14,450 nucleotides of DNA from positions 1 to 14,450 of the forward strand of contig JAEOSR010000086.1 of assembly GCA_016840285.1 (NCBI GenBank). The letters are read 5' to 3'. The DNA is from Candidatus Hodarchaeota archaeon (GTDB taxonomy: Archaea > Asgardarchaeota > Heimdallarchaeia > Hodarchaeales > Hodarchaeaceae). Positions 1 to 7,468 of the stretch are shown in pieces (positions within the stretch are counted from its first letter, which is position 1; each line of letters begins with the position of its first letter). Both the position numbers and the translations under genes were made by a program. The notes under the pieces are model-generated. The model worked only from the letters and a program-made list of their open reading frames with translations, did not search any database and was not told the DNA's origin.

Positions 1-168
1 TCCTCACGCTGACGTCGCTCCTCCTCCTCACGCTGACGTCGCTCCTCTTCCTCACGCTGATGTCGCTCCTCTTCCTCACGCTGATGTCGCTCCTCTTCCT
101 CACGCTGACGTCGCTCCTCTTCCTCACGCTGACGTCGCTCCTCCTCACTACGTTGACGAAGTGCAATT
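1..168. repeat. 24-bp tandem repeat, six near-perfect copies plus one degenerate copy
   Basis: The unit tcctcacgctgacgtcgctc plus four bases (ctcc or ctct) recurs at 1, 25, 49, 73, 97 and 121. A diverged copy covers about 145-168. The unit is about 62% GC in otherwise AT-rich DNA. The 24-bp period is exactly eight codons, so gain or loss of a unit keeps the minus-strand gene in frame. Copies differ at only two sites (gac/gat, which changes Arg to His, and the last base), and the pattern of copies 1-3 mirrors that of copies 6-4. The array may continue beyond the window. Confidence 0.97.
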
Positions 169-608
169 TTTTCCTTTAAATTGGAGATTTCAGAATCCAA
201 AGCTTTCAAATTCTCTTCGTTTTTCTGAATATTATCTAGTAACGTTTTTCTATCTTCTTCGATTTTTTCTGTCTCAATTCTTAATGAATTTATTTCATTA
301 TTTAAGTCAGATAATTCTTTCCCCAAATTTTGCTTTTTCTTCTCTATTGACACTTTTGACAATTCTAAATCAGAAATCTGATCTTCATGAGAGTTTAAAC
401 GGTGTCTAAGTTCCTGGATTCGTGTTTCAAAATCAGATTCCTGCTTCTTCAATGTTGTTTGAAGTCCTTTCAATTCGTTTTGAAGTTCATCTATCGTTTT
501 TCCTTTCTGTCCTGGAGCGTCCACTATCAACTGTTCTGTGGCAGGAGGGGAACATACTGGACAGGGTGGTCGAATAAAATAAGATCCACAACGAGAACAT
601 TTTGGCAT
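1..608 (-). CDS. Zinc-knuckle coiled-coil protein with charged octapeptide repeats (3' end outside window)
   Basis: This minus-strand frame is open from an ATG at 608 to the window edge, 202 codons with no stop seen. The N-terminus (MPKCSRCG...) has four cysteines at residues 4, 7, 16 and 19, a CX2C-X8-CX2C zinc knuckle. A long Leu/Ile/Glu/Lys-rich coiled coil follows (about residues 37-150). From about residue 155 it becomes six near-perfect copies of an octapeptide (EEERRQRE, with His for one Arg in two copies), which is expected to form a rigid single alpha-helix. An AGGAGA ribosome site 9 nt upstream lies inside the last codons of the preceding gene, whose stop is only 2 bp away, so the two are probably translationally coupled. 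The knuckle, layout and some coiled-coil words (KQNLG) match that upstream gene, so they are tandem paralogues. I do not recognise a named family; a scaffold or tethering role is only inference from the architecture. Confidence 0.85.
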   Translation of the reverse strand, partial: MPKCSRCGSYFIRPPCPVCSPPATEQLIVDAPGQKGKTIDELQNELKGLQTTLKKQESDFETRIQELRHRLNSHEDQISDLELSKVSIEKKKQNLGKELSDLNNEINSLRIETEKIEEDRKTLLDNIQKNEENLKALDSEISNLKEKIALRQRSEEERRQREEEERRQREEEERHQREEEERHQREEEERRQREEEERRQRE

Positions 609-610
609 GT

Positions 611-1084
611 TTATGTCTCTCCTAATTGCTCTTTTAACTGAGAAATCTCAGCTTCTTTTGAAGATATATCCGTTTTTAATAAAGAAAACTTTGATTTTAA
701 TGATTCGATCTCCTGTTCTACTGAACTTTTTCCCTGACCAAGATTTTGTTTCTCTTCTTGCTTACTCTTCAAAGAATTCTCGAGTTCTGAAACTTCAGTA
801 TTTAAAGGATCTAATTCTGTTCTTAATTTGCGTTCAATCTCTTCCTGTTTGTTAATTTCTTCAGTTAATCCTTGAATTTCCAGTTTTTTCTCTTCTTGGA
901 GTTGTTTAATCTGTGATTCCGTGTTCTCTATGGATTCAATTAAATCTAATGGATCTATTATTCGGATAGTCTTACTTTCTTCTTTTTCTATCGTAGTTAC
1001 AGGTGATTCAGGTGAATCATCAGGTGTGCAAAATGGGCATGATTTTTCGCTATAGTAGCAGCCACATTTCTGACAAGTAGGCAT
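611..1084 (-). CDS. Small zinc-knuckle coiled-coil protein
   Basis: This 157-residue protein starts MPTCQKCG and has cysteines at 4, 7, 16 and 19, the same CX2C-X8-CX2C spacing as the next gene downstream. An acidic Pro/Ser linker follows, then a continuous predicted coiled coil from about residue 47 to the end, rich in Glu, Lys, Leu and Gln with no Pro or Gly breaks beyond the linker. It has no signal peptide or membrane segment, so it is probably cytosolic. A GAGGA ribosome site 6 nt before the ATG supports the start. It is the upstream member of a tandem paralogous pair. Its last codons contain the ribosome site of the second gene, which starts 2 bp after this stop. The protein lacks the charged octapeptide tail of its neighbour. 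The family is not recognised; the zinc knuckle could bind nucleic acid or a protein partner. Confidence 0.85.
   Translation of the reverse strand: MPTCQKCGCYYSEKSCPFCTPDDSPESPVTTIEKEESKTIRIIDPLDLIESIENTESQIKQLQEEKKLEIQGLTEEINKQEEIERKLRTELDPLNTEVSELENSLKSKQEEKQNLGQGKSSVEQEIESLKSKFSLLKTDISSKEAEISQLKEQLGET
618..623 (-). promoter_or_regulatory. Ribosome binding site inside the upstream gene (AGGAGA)
   Basis: On the minus strand AGGAGA lies 9 nt before the ATG at 608 and is read as part of the Leu-Gly-Glu codons at the end of the upstream coiled-coil gene. This fixes the start of the downstream paralogue and implies both are on one transcript. Confidence 0.6.
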
Positions 1085-1212
1085 ATCTATTCCTCATTTG
1101 ATTTAAATTATAATAATATAACTGTTTTCTTATAACAGTTTTTATGTTATTTAGCTTATAAAAAAAGTTTTTTCATTGCATTTTCTTCTCACAAAATGGA
1201 AAAATTAAATCG
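1085..1212. promoter_or_regulatory. Divergent promoter region with inverted repeat
   Basis: This very AT-rich spacer separates the minus-strand coiled-coil genes from the plus-strand helicase. For the helicase, TTATAAAAAA at 1157-1166 is a good archaeal TATA box, predicting transcription from about 1185-1190. For the other strand, TATA-like sequence lies at about 1101-1121. A perfect 7-bp inverted repeat, AACTGTT (1120-1126) and AACAGTT (1134-1140), sits between the two promoters and could be an operator or a small hairpin. Assignments are by inspection only. Confidence 0.45.
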
Positions 1213-1221
1213 TTGGTTCTT

Positions 1222-3846
1222 ATGTTTTCTCTTCACTCTGTATTTACTACATTATTCATTCCAAGTAAGCAAGAGGAATCGATACAAATTCTTTGTTTTT
1301 CCCGTGGAAAACTAACTCAAAGGAAACCTGCCTTCCGAGGAAAAATCGATTACCACTTCAAGCGAAAGCATATGTGGCGACCATGGCGTATTTTTTGGGA
1401 GGAGCAGGGAAAATGGAAACCATACCCTCCTAAGAATACAGTTCAAAAGGTTTTGGCGAAATCAAAACATATATTATTAAGTGAAAAACTTTCATATGAA
1501 GAAAAACAAGGAATCAAGGGCTTTTGTAAAGATTTCAACCTAACTACACCTATTGAGGAGGTAGATTTTTGTCCATTTTGTTTAATGCATGACAAAATAA
1601 CACAACTTCAATCTGCAAGCAATTACTATGTTTATGAGCGGCGTGTATGTAAGTCGTGTGCTATTCAAGAACTGGAAAATGAACTTAAGGAAAAAAAAAT
1701 TAAGTTTCTCACAAGTCCAGGATTTAAAAAGTATGCTGTATCCTTATTAGACAATTTACATGATATTAAAAGGGTTTCATCAGTTTTTACGGGCGATCTA
1801 GCCGTTGTTGGGGATTATACGCTCATTCAGAAGATTGAAAAGGTACCTGAACCCATTTTAAAACCTTATATCAGAAATGTATCAGATTTCCCTCTCCCAG
1901 ATTTCCTGATGGAATCCTTAAAATCCCGCGGAATACAGATTTTTCTTCCCATTCAGGTTCAAGCGCTTCAGAAGGGTTTACTAAATAATGAAAATCAATT
2001 AATTATAGCTAATACGAGTGCAGGAAAAACACTCATTGGTGAACTTGCAGGATTATCTCATGTGCTTAAGAATAAGAAATTTATTTTTACTGTTCCCCTA
2101 GTTGCTTTAGCAAATACAAAATTCGATGAATTTAAGAAATATTATGGAACAAAGTTCAAAATTGGATTACGAACTGGCCGATCAAGAATTTTTAACACGT
2201 TAGCAGAGAAAAAAGCTTTCTATCGGAATAGATATTCCATCAAAGACTCCGATATCATCGTATCGACATATGAAGGGTTAGATCTTTTAATCAGGGCTGG
2301 TCAAGTTGATTTCAACTCAATTGGTTGTATTGTTATTGATGAGGTGCAAACATTAGCTGATCCAGATCGTGGACCCACCCTAGATTGCCTAGTAGCCAAA
2401 ATTAGGATATATGCTCGAAAAATGCAAGTAATCGCTTTATCAGCAACTATTGGAAACCCATTACAGTTTGCAGAGGACCTTTCATTAACTTTGGTAACCT
2501 TTGATCAACGACCAATTCCTTTAGAGAAACATATGCTTCTTTCACGAAGTGAATATGAAAAAAGACGTCAGATTCATAAACTGGCACAAAAAGAATACCA
2601 AATGATTTCTAGTGGTGGTTTTCGAGGTCAGAGTCTAGTTTTTACAAACTCACGAAGAAAGACATTAGAAATTTCACAAGCCTTGCGTCATGCTGGAGTG
2701 CGAAATGTTCATGCATATCATTCAGGACTCTCTTATGCCTTACGAAGACGAATTGAAACAGAATTCTCCACTGGAAAATGCCCTCTTGTTGTAAGTACTT
2801 ATGCTTTAGGAGCTGGTGTCGATTTTCCTGCATCACAGGTCATTTTTGAATCCTTAATGATGGGTAATAAAGTTTTAGAACCAAATAGTTTTACACAGAT
2901 GCTAGGAAGAGCAGGGAGGCTAGGAAAACATGATCGCGGTAGGGTAATTCTCCTATGTCTAGGAGAATCAATCTCTTCCTTGGATCCTAGATCAGAGGTA
3001 GAGATCGCTTTTGAGCTCCTTAATGCAGATTTATTAGCAATAGAACCAAATCATGATAAGAATTCGTGTGGTGAACAAATCCTTTCAATTTGTTCCACAA
3101 AAAAGTTCACATCTCCAATAAAAGCTAAAGAAATTTATCAAAGAATGATGGGAACTGGAAACTTCGACTTTATGGATATCTCTAACAACTTGATTCAAAA
3201 TTCTTTGATTAGAGTAACAAAAAGGGCCCAGAAGAAAGGATTGGAATTGATGCCCTTAGGTCAGGCAGCAGTTCTTTCATTTTTTTCTCCAGAAAAGGTG
3301 TTATCAATCGTATCCCTTCTTGATAGCCAAAATCACTTTCTTTCGATTGCCCTCGTGATGAATCCGCCTCAAAATATCTACCTTTCAAAAAAACTTCACA
3401 CTTATCTTGAAAAAACTTATCACATGAGGTTTTCTACCCGACTAATTGATAGTCCTGTTCTTGATGTAATGAATGCCTCATTAAAAGGAAAAGAGGCAAC
3501 TGAACTCAATAAATGGTGCTTAAATATCTTTTCAAGATGGACCCAACACTTTTTTAATTGTGATTGTCCAGAAAATCCATTTTGTCCTCATGGACAAGAA
3601 AAAATTGGTAGATACATTCTAAATGAACGTTTAAGCCAAAAAAGCATAAATCAAATATCTGCGAGTTTAACACGTTTAGAACTTCTTGTCTACCCTGGAG
3701 ATATTTTATCATTCCTCAATGGATTAATTCATGAACTTGAAGGTGTTCAACGAATTGCACATGCAGTGGAAAAGCCTAAGATTGAGAAAATGATCACTAT
3801 ATTGATTGAAAAGATCGAAACTCCCCCTTCAATCAAAAAAAAGTAA
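1222..3846 (+). CDS. SF2 DEAD/DEAH-type (Ski2/Hel308-like) helicase with extra cysteine clusters
   Basis: This is a large ATP-dependent nucleic-acid helicase, 874 residues from the ATG at 1222; a TTG at 1213 would add three. Visible motifs are a Q-motif-like FLPIQVQA near 241-248, Walker A ANTSAGKT (263-270), Walker B VIDEVQ (371-376; DEVQ rather than DEAD/DEAH), SAT (407-409), a motif IV-like LVFTNS, motif V STYALGAGVDFP, and motif VI QMLGRAGRLG (559-568). The TSAGKT and GRAGRLG forms resemble Ski2/Hel308-type enzymes. An N-terminal extension of about 220 residues carries CPFC (117-120) and CKSC (143-146), a likely zinc finger. A second cluster, CDCPENPFCPHG, lies at 780-791. The arrangement recalls archaeal helicases annotated with a DUF5814 N-terminal domain, from memory and unverified. 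No Shine-Dalgarno is seen, so the start is uncertain. It converges on the next gene with a 1-bp gap. Substrate (DNA or RNA) cannot be told. Confidence 0.9.
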   Translation: MFSLHSVFTTLFIPSKQEESIQILCFSRGKLTQRKPAFRGKIDYHFKRKHMWRPWRIFWEEQGKWKPYPPKNTVQKVLAKSKHILLSEKLSYEEKQGIKGFCKDFNLTTPIEEVDFCPFCLMHDKITQLQSASNYYVYERRVCKSCAIQELENELKEKKIKFLTSPGFKKYAVSLLDNLHDIKRVSSVFTGDLAVVGDYTLIQKIEKVPEPILKPYIRNVSDFPLPDFLMESLKSRGIQIFLPIQVQALQKGLLNNENQLIIANTSAGKTLIGELAGLSHVLKNKKFIFTVPLVALANTKFDEFKKYYGTKFKIGLRTGRSRIFNTLAEKKAFYRNRYSIKDSDIIVSTYEGLDLLIRAGQVDFNSIGCIVIDEVQTLADPDRGPTLDCLVAKIRIYARKMQVIALSATIGNPLQFAEDLSLTLVTFDQRPIPLEKHMLLSRSEYEKRRQIHKLAQKEYQMISSGGFRGQSLVFTNSRRKTLEISQALRHAGVRNVHAYHSGLSYALRRRIETEFSTGKCPLVVSTYALGAGVDFPASQVIFESLMMGNKVLEPNSFTQMLGRAGRLGKHDRGRVILLCLGESISSLDPRSEVEIAFELLNADLLAIEPNHDKNSCGEQILSICSTKKFTSPIKAKEIYQRMMGTGNFDFMDISNNLIQNSLIRVTKRAQKKGLELMPLGQAAVLSFFSPEKVLSIVSLLDSQNHFLSIALVMNPPQNIYLSKKLHTYLEKTYHMRFSTRLIDSPVLDVMNASLKGKEATELNKWCLNIFSRWTQHFFNCDCPENPFCPHGQEKIGRYILNERLSQKSINQISASLTRLELLVYPGDILSFLNGLIHELEGVQRIAHAVEKPKIEKMITILIEKIETPPSIKKK

Positions 3847-3847
3847 T

Positions 3848-4036
3848 TTAATTTTCATCTACGTTCGCTATAGAAGATTTTCTATGATATTTCACAAAGA
3901 AACCTAAACCCGCAAATGCTACGAGAAATCCAACAATATAGGAGATTGCAGATTCCACAGTACTCATAGTACCACCTAACCCAGCAATCGCTAATCCAAT
4001 AATGACTAAACTTGCTCCAACTATCCGATCATCCAT
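3848..4036 (-). CDS. Small two-helix membrane protein, unknown function
   Basis: This 62-residue protein has two hydrophobic, glycine-rich stretches (about residues 5-24 and 30-48) separated by a short polar turn, with a basic then acidic C-terminal tail (KYHRKSS...DEN). It is probably a hairpin-like inner-membrane protein. A GAGG ribosome site 7 nt before the ATG supports it as a real gene. It lies 33 bp downstream of the phosphohexomutase gene on the same strand and is probably the last gene of the same operon. Its stop is 1 bp from the stop of the convergent helicase gene. I do not recognise a family, and the function is unknown. Confidence 0.7.
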   Translation of the reverse strand: MDDRIVGASLVIIGLAIAGLGGTMSTVESAISYIVGFLVAFAGLGFFVKYHRKSSIANVDEN

Positions 4037-4069
4037 TTCTTTGCCTCTTTTATCCGAAAAATGATCATT

Positions 4070-5467
4070 TTATGTGTTTATTTTTCTTGCTTCGATCTCA
4101 ATTTCTTCATTAACTAGTTTTTTAATATAATTAGTGTAGTTATGTAATTGTTGGGATGTCGTAGCTTCAGCCCGAATGGAGAGTACTGGCTCAGTACCGC
4201 TTTCACGAACTAAAATCCAACCATCTTCAAATTCTGCTCTGATTCCATCAATAGTAATGGATTTTATTGCTTCCTCTTGTAATATTTCTTTTAGATTTGA
4301 AACTACTTTGGATTTAATTTCCTCATGACAGGAAATTCGCATCTCTTCTGTTGCTGGATATTGTGGTAGATCTTTAACTATTTCAGAGAAAGTTTTATTC
4401 TTTTTCGATATTATTTCCAACATCCTTAAGGCAGAATATATTGCATCATCAAAGCCATAGTAGTCGGCTCCAAAATAATAATGACCACTCAATTCACCGG
4501 CAAAAATCGCTCCACTTTTTAGAAGAGTTTCATGAATCCAAGAATGGCCAACTCGTGTGAAATTTACCTCTGCTGCAAATTTAGAAAGGTATTCGAAAGT
4601 AGCTCTAGAAGTCTTTACATCCACCATAATTTTTGATCTCGGATATTTTTGTAGTAAAAATTCACCAAATAGCATTATTACTTGGTCAGGACTAATAATA
4701 TTCCCTTGATCATCTACAAAGCCTACTCTATCACCATCCGCATCAAAACCTATTCCAATATCATGTTTTCCCTGTATTACAGCGTCCTGTAAATATTTTA
4801 GACATGAGGACTTCGCAGGATCGGGAATCATTACTGGAAAATTACCATCTGGTTCAGGGTGTAGTGCCTGAACACCAATTTTCTTAGATCTCAATAATTC
4901 AATTATCGGATAACAGGTTCCATTTCCTATTTCCACAACTACACTTAAAGATGTTTTTGGATGAAATTTTGCTTTCTGAAAACGCCAATACTGTGAAGTA
5001 TTAATATTTTGTAAAAAAGCTGGTTGACCATATTCTGTACTCTTAACGGTGGCCATCTTATTTTGTTCTACCATCTTTTTTATCTGAGAAAAAAAATTAT
5101 TGATGTGAAAAGAGACTCCATTTGCGTCGCATACCTTAATCCCATTGTAATCGATTGGATTATGACTAGCTGTTACCATTATTCCACCATCTATCTCTGG
5201 ATTCCTAACTGCTAAAAAGTAAATGGTTGGGGTTGTACAAACTCCCACATCTTGTACATTACATCCTGCTTCCATTAAACCAATTGTTAAGGCCAGTTTG
5301 ATGATTGGAGTTGAGATACGAACATCTCCTCCAATAACAATGGTTTTATCTGAACCAAAAAAAGTCCCAAAAGCCCGACCAATATTCAGAGCTGTTTCTG
5401 AAGAAAATTGCTCTGGAAACTTCCCACGGATGTCATAAGTTCGAAATAGATGTTCAGATATTTTCAA
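4070..5467 (-). CDS. manB: Phosphomannomutase/phosphoglucomutase (alpha-D-phosphohexomutase family)
   Basis: The enzyme interconverts hexose 6-phosphate and 1-phosphate, supplying activated sugars for glycan and glycolipid synthesis in the cytosol. All four family signatures are present in its 465 residues: the phosphoserine loop TASHNP (99-104, Ser101), the Mg-binding loop DADGDR (242-247), the sugar-specificity loop GELSGHYYF (324-332), and the phosphate-binding loop RESGTEP (421-427). The GE(M/L)SGH form favours a PMM/PGM over a phosphoglucosamine mutase, though dual use is common in archaea, so the symbol is tentative. The start is TTG: an in-frame TAA immediately precedes it, and GGTGGTGAT ends 3 nt before it. 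FRTYDIRG near the N-terminus is as expected. It lies 36 bp downstream of RNase HII and 33 bp upstream of a small membrane-protein gene, in the same run as G1P dehydrogenase. Confidence 0.93.
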   Translation of the reverse strand: MKISEHLFRTYDIRGKFPEQFSSETALNIGRAFGTFFGSDKTIVIGGDVRISTPIIKLALTIGLMEAGCNVQDVGVCTTPTIYFLAVRNPEIDGGIMVTASHNPIDYNGIKVCDANGVSFHINNFFSQIKKMVEQNKMATVKSTEYGQPAFLQNINTSQYWRFQKAKFHPKTSLSVVVEIGNGTCYPIIELLRSKKIGVQALHPEPDGNFPVMIPDPAKSSCLKYLQDAVIQGKHDIGIGFDADGDRVGFVDDQGNIISPDQVIMLFGEFLLQKYPRSKIMVDVKTSRATFEYLSKFAAEVNFTRVGHSWIHETLLKSGAIFAGELSGHYYFGADYYGFDDAIYSALRMLEIISKKNKTFSEIVKDLPQYPATEEMRISCHEEIKSKVVSNLKEILQEEAIKSITIDGIRAEFEDGWILVRESGTEPVLSIRAEATTSQQLHNYTNYIKKLVNEEIEIEARKINT

Positions 5468-5470
5468 TTA

Positions 5471-5479
5471 ATCACCACC
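5471..5479 (-). promoter_or_regulatory. Strong ribosome binding site GGTGGTGAT before a TTG start
   Basis: GGTGGTGAT on the minus strand matches the archaeal anti-Shine-Dalgarno sequence and ends 3 nt before the TTG at 5467. The codon directly upstream of that TTG is TAA, so the TTG is the only start consistent with the conserved N-terminus of the phosphohexomutase. Confidence 0.65.
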
Positions 5480-5503
5480 GCGGTTCACATTTAATTTCTA
5501 GTT

Positions 5504-6286
5504 TTAATCCAAAAATTTCTCTAATGTTTTGGAATGAGGTTTAAGAATCTGTTGGAGTGGTAGCCATGACCATGAATATCGGATGAATGGAAAACGATGG
5601 TTTTGTATGTCTTCATGATAACTTTGGAGAAATTTCATCACATTATTATCCTTCTTATGAGGGTAACCTTGTCCTAAGATTTTGAGCGGGAGGCCCCATT
5701 GTTCCTCAATTTCTCGCAGATGTTTATCCCGCATATATTTTGCAACACAGGATGCAGCAGAAACAATAGGAAATATCTTATCAGCTTTTTCTGAAACCCT
5801 TATCCTTTTGATATTGTTATTAGTTTGTTTTATCCTAAAGCTGCCAGTCTTAGATTCCATTAAGTCTATATTGATACTTAATGATTTTTCTAATCCATTT
5901 AAGTACCCAACGAGATGTTTTACGAAATATTGAGGCTTTGAAATAGTATCTATAGTAATTTCTTTAGAGGATAGATCAATAATAATTTTCCCTATATTCC
6001 GAATTTCTAGGTAATTTAGATTATCATGAGGACGATCATACAACGTCTGATCAATCTCATTCGCAGGGATCTCTTTTACTATCAGCTCCACGGCAAGTTC
6101 TTGTATTTTCAACGCTAAATCTGCTCGTTTTTTCTGACCTTGTGAGCCAGAGAATAGCTTTGAATCTTTCAAACCGTTTTTAACGAGTTGATCCGTAGAT
6201 TTTTGATCTAAAGTAACCCCCACAATAAAAAGGGATCCAAAAACACTCCCTCGCCCAGCCTCATCAATCCCCGAGACCTTTTGCAA
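5504..6286 (-). CDS. rnhB: Ribonuclease HII
   Basis: The enzyme cuts the RNA strand of RNA:DNA hybrids and removes ribonucleotides misincorporated in DNA. It is 260 residues long, somewhat longer than the usual 200-230 of archaeal RNase HII. The catalytic DEAGRG motif is at the N-terminus (Asp8, Glu9), ITID supplies a third acidic residue (Asp113), and KAD (Asp169) followed by PIVSAAS...AKYMRD the fourth with the conserved helix. GQGYPH (206-210 region) is the family's substrate-binding segment. The extra length is mainly in the middle (about 130-160) and at the C-terminus. The start is TTG, 2 bp after the G1P dehydrogenase stop; no ATG fits in frame, and DEAGRG so close to the start is normal. 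No clear ribosome site is seen, so translation probably depends on coupling to the upstream gene. Confidence 0.93.
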   Translation of the reverse strand: MQKVSGIDEAGRGSVFGSLFIVGVTLDQKSTDQLVKNGLKDSKLFSGSQGQKKRADLALKIQELAVELIVKEIPANEIDQTLYDRPHDNLNYLEIRNIGKIIIDLSSKEITIDTISKPQYFVKHLVGYLNGLEKSLSINIDLMESKTGSFRIKQTNNNIKRIRVSEKADKIFPIVSAASCVAKYMRDKHLREIEEQWGLPLKILGQGYPHKKDNNVMKFLQSYHEDIQNHRFPFIRYSWSWLPLQQILKPHSKTLEKFLD

Positions 6287-6288
6287 AT

Positions 6289-7368
6289 TTAATCGATTCC
6301 AGTCATTTCAATTGCATTGATTGCTGCTTGTTTAGTTAAACCCTCTGCCAAGATAGTGTACCGTTCTGGACGAATTTTATGTGCTTCGAGCATAGCTTCT
6401 AGTAAGATATCACGGTCGAATCCCATCTCTTTCAGAGTAACTGGAGCTCCAACCTCAACGAGAACATCTCGGATTCGTTTCCAATCAGCTCCATGAAGGT
6501 ACATCATCATCATGGAAATCAATCCTGTTCGGTGGCCATGGGCGACTGGAAATTCATTATTATGAGATAATTTATCTAACGCGTGACTAACTAGATGTTC
6601 CGATCCACTAGCAGGACGAGAAGACCCAGCAATACACATAGCAACACCACTACTTCCTAAAGCTTTCATCAAAACACGAATTCCTTTTTCACTAAAGAAA
6701 AATCTACCTAACGACTTAACACCCTCCTCCACCATGTTTGCGGTCATTTCAGAGAAAGTAGCTGCATAAATATCAAAGTTTTCTCCTTTCAGACGATGAG
6801 CGAGCTTCCAATCCCTCACAGCAACCCATTTTGCTAAAATATCCCCCACTCCGGCTTGTAAAGACTCTTTAGGGGCCTGACTAATTAATGAAGTGTCTCC
6901 AACAATAGCAATCGGAGAGATTGGTGCTATCGGAGGAAATTTTTGACTCTTTTCTTCCTTGGCAATTTTCTCTCTTAGAATGAAGTTGACGTAAGGACTA
7001 GAGAACCCATCGTGACTAGCGTTGGTTGGTACGGCCATATATTCAGTTTGAGAAAGACTGGCTATGACTTTTACATAATCTATGGTTTTTCCCCCTCCAA
7101 CAGCCATAAGATTAGTTCGAGTATCACGAATAGCCGACGCCTTTGAATGAAGATATTCTAGTTCTACATCATCAGGGAATACTGAATGTGAAATTTCTAA
7201 ATCCCCTTCTATTTGGGGGATGATTATATCTGATGCAATCTCCTTTGTATGAGTGTTCCCACTAAAGATCTTGATTTTCTTAATTCCAACATCTTTGCAG
7301 ACACTAGAGATTCTTTGAACGGCGTTAGGCCCAAACGCTACTCTTCTAGGAACATGGATCTCTTGCAC
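6289..7368 (-). CDS. egsA: NAD(P)-dependent sn-glycerol-1-phosphate dehydrogenase
   Basis: The enzyme reduces dihydroxyacetone phosphate to sn-glycerol-1-phosphate, the committed step that gives archaeal ether lipids their stereochemistry. At 359 residues it has normal family length. Visible features are the nucleotide-binding VGGGKTIDYVK (90-100), the conserved ASHDGFSSP (117-125), and metal ligands expected at Asp176 (GVGD), His258 (GSEHLVSH) and a histidine of AHGHR (277 or 279). The start is GTG at 7368, which gives the expected N-terminus (MQEIHVPRRVAFG); an ATG overlapping it by one base is out of frame. A TATA-like box about 27 bp upstream suggests a leaderless transcript. It lies 100 bp downstream of a flippase-like membrane protein and 2 bp upstream of RNase HII. 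With the phosphohexomutase it points to a membrane-lipid/glycoconjugate context. This gene is strong evidence that the host is an archaeon. Confidence 0.95.
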   Translation of the reverse strand: MQEIHVPRRVAFGPNAVQRISSVCKDVGIKKIKIFSGNTHTKEIASDIIIPQIEGDLEISHSVFPDDVELEYLHSKASAIRDTRTNLMAVGGGKTIDYVKVIASLSQTEYMAVPTNASHDGFSSPYVNFILREKIAKEEKSQKFPPIAPISPIAIVGDTSLISQAPKESLQAGVGDILAKWVAVRDWKLAHRLKGENFDIYAATFSEMTANMVEEGVKSLGRFFFSEKGIRVLMKALGSSGVAMCIAGSSRPASGSEHLVSHALDKLSHNNEFPVAHGHRTGLISMMMMYLHGADWKRIRDVLVEVGAPVTLKEMGFDRDILLEAMLEAHKIRPERYTILAEGLTKQAAINAIEMTGID

Positions 7369-7390
7369 ATAAACTATAGTTGAGGCCTCC

Positions 7391-7399
7391 TATTTTAAA
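7391..7399 (-). promoter_or_regulatory. TATA-like box TTTAAAATA for G1P dehydrogenase
   Basis: On the minus strand TTTAAAATA is centred about 27 bp before the GTG start at 7368, the normal archaeal TATA-to-transcription-start distance. This would make the dehydrogenase mRNA leaderless. An AGGAGG at 7386-7391 overlaps it but is 17 nt from the start, too far for a normal ribosome site. Inspection only. Confidence 0.4.
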
Positions 7400-7468
7400 T
7401 TTATTCATATCTCCAAGATTGCTCTCATCAGTCATTCTTTTGGTTTTTTTTACATATCAATATTCCTT

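Noticed and set aside
1..168. Possible CRISPR array
   Set aside because: The 24-bp units are directly adjacent with no spacers and are in frame with a coding sequence on the minus strand.
161..855. Three plus-strand open frames (161-409, 402-641, 607-855)
   Set aside because: They are antisense to the zinc-knuckle coiled-coil genes; their Phe/Leu-rich content is the complement of Lys/Glu codons, and no ribosome sites or family features are seen.
5024..5933. Plus-strand open frames opposite the phosphohexomutase and RNase HII
   Set aside because: They lie wholly within genes whose catalytic motifs are intact and have no features of their own.
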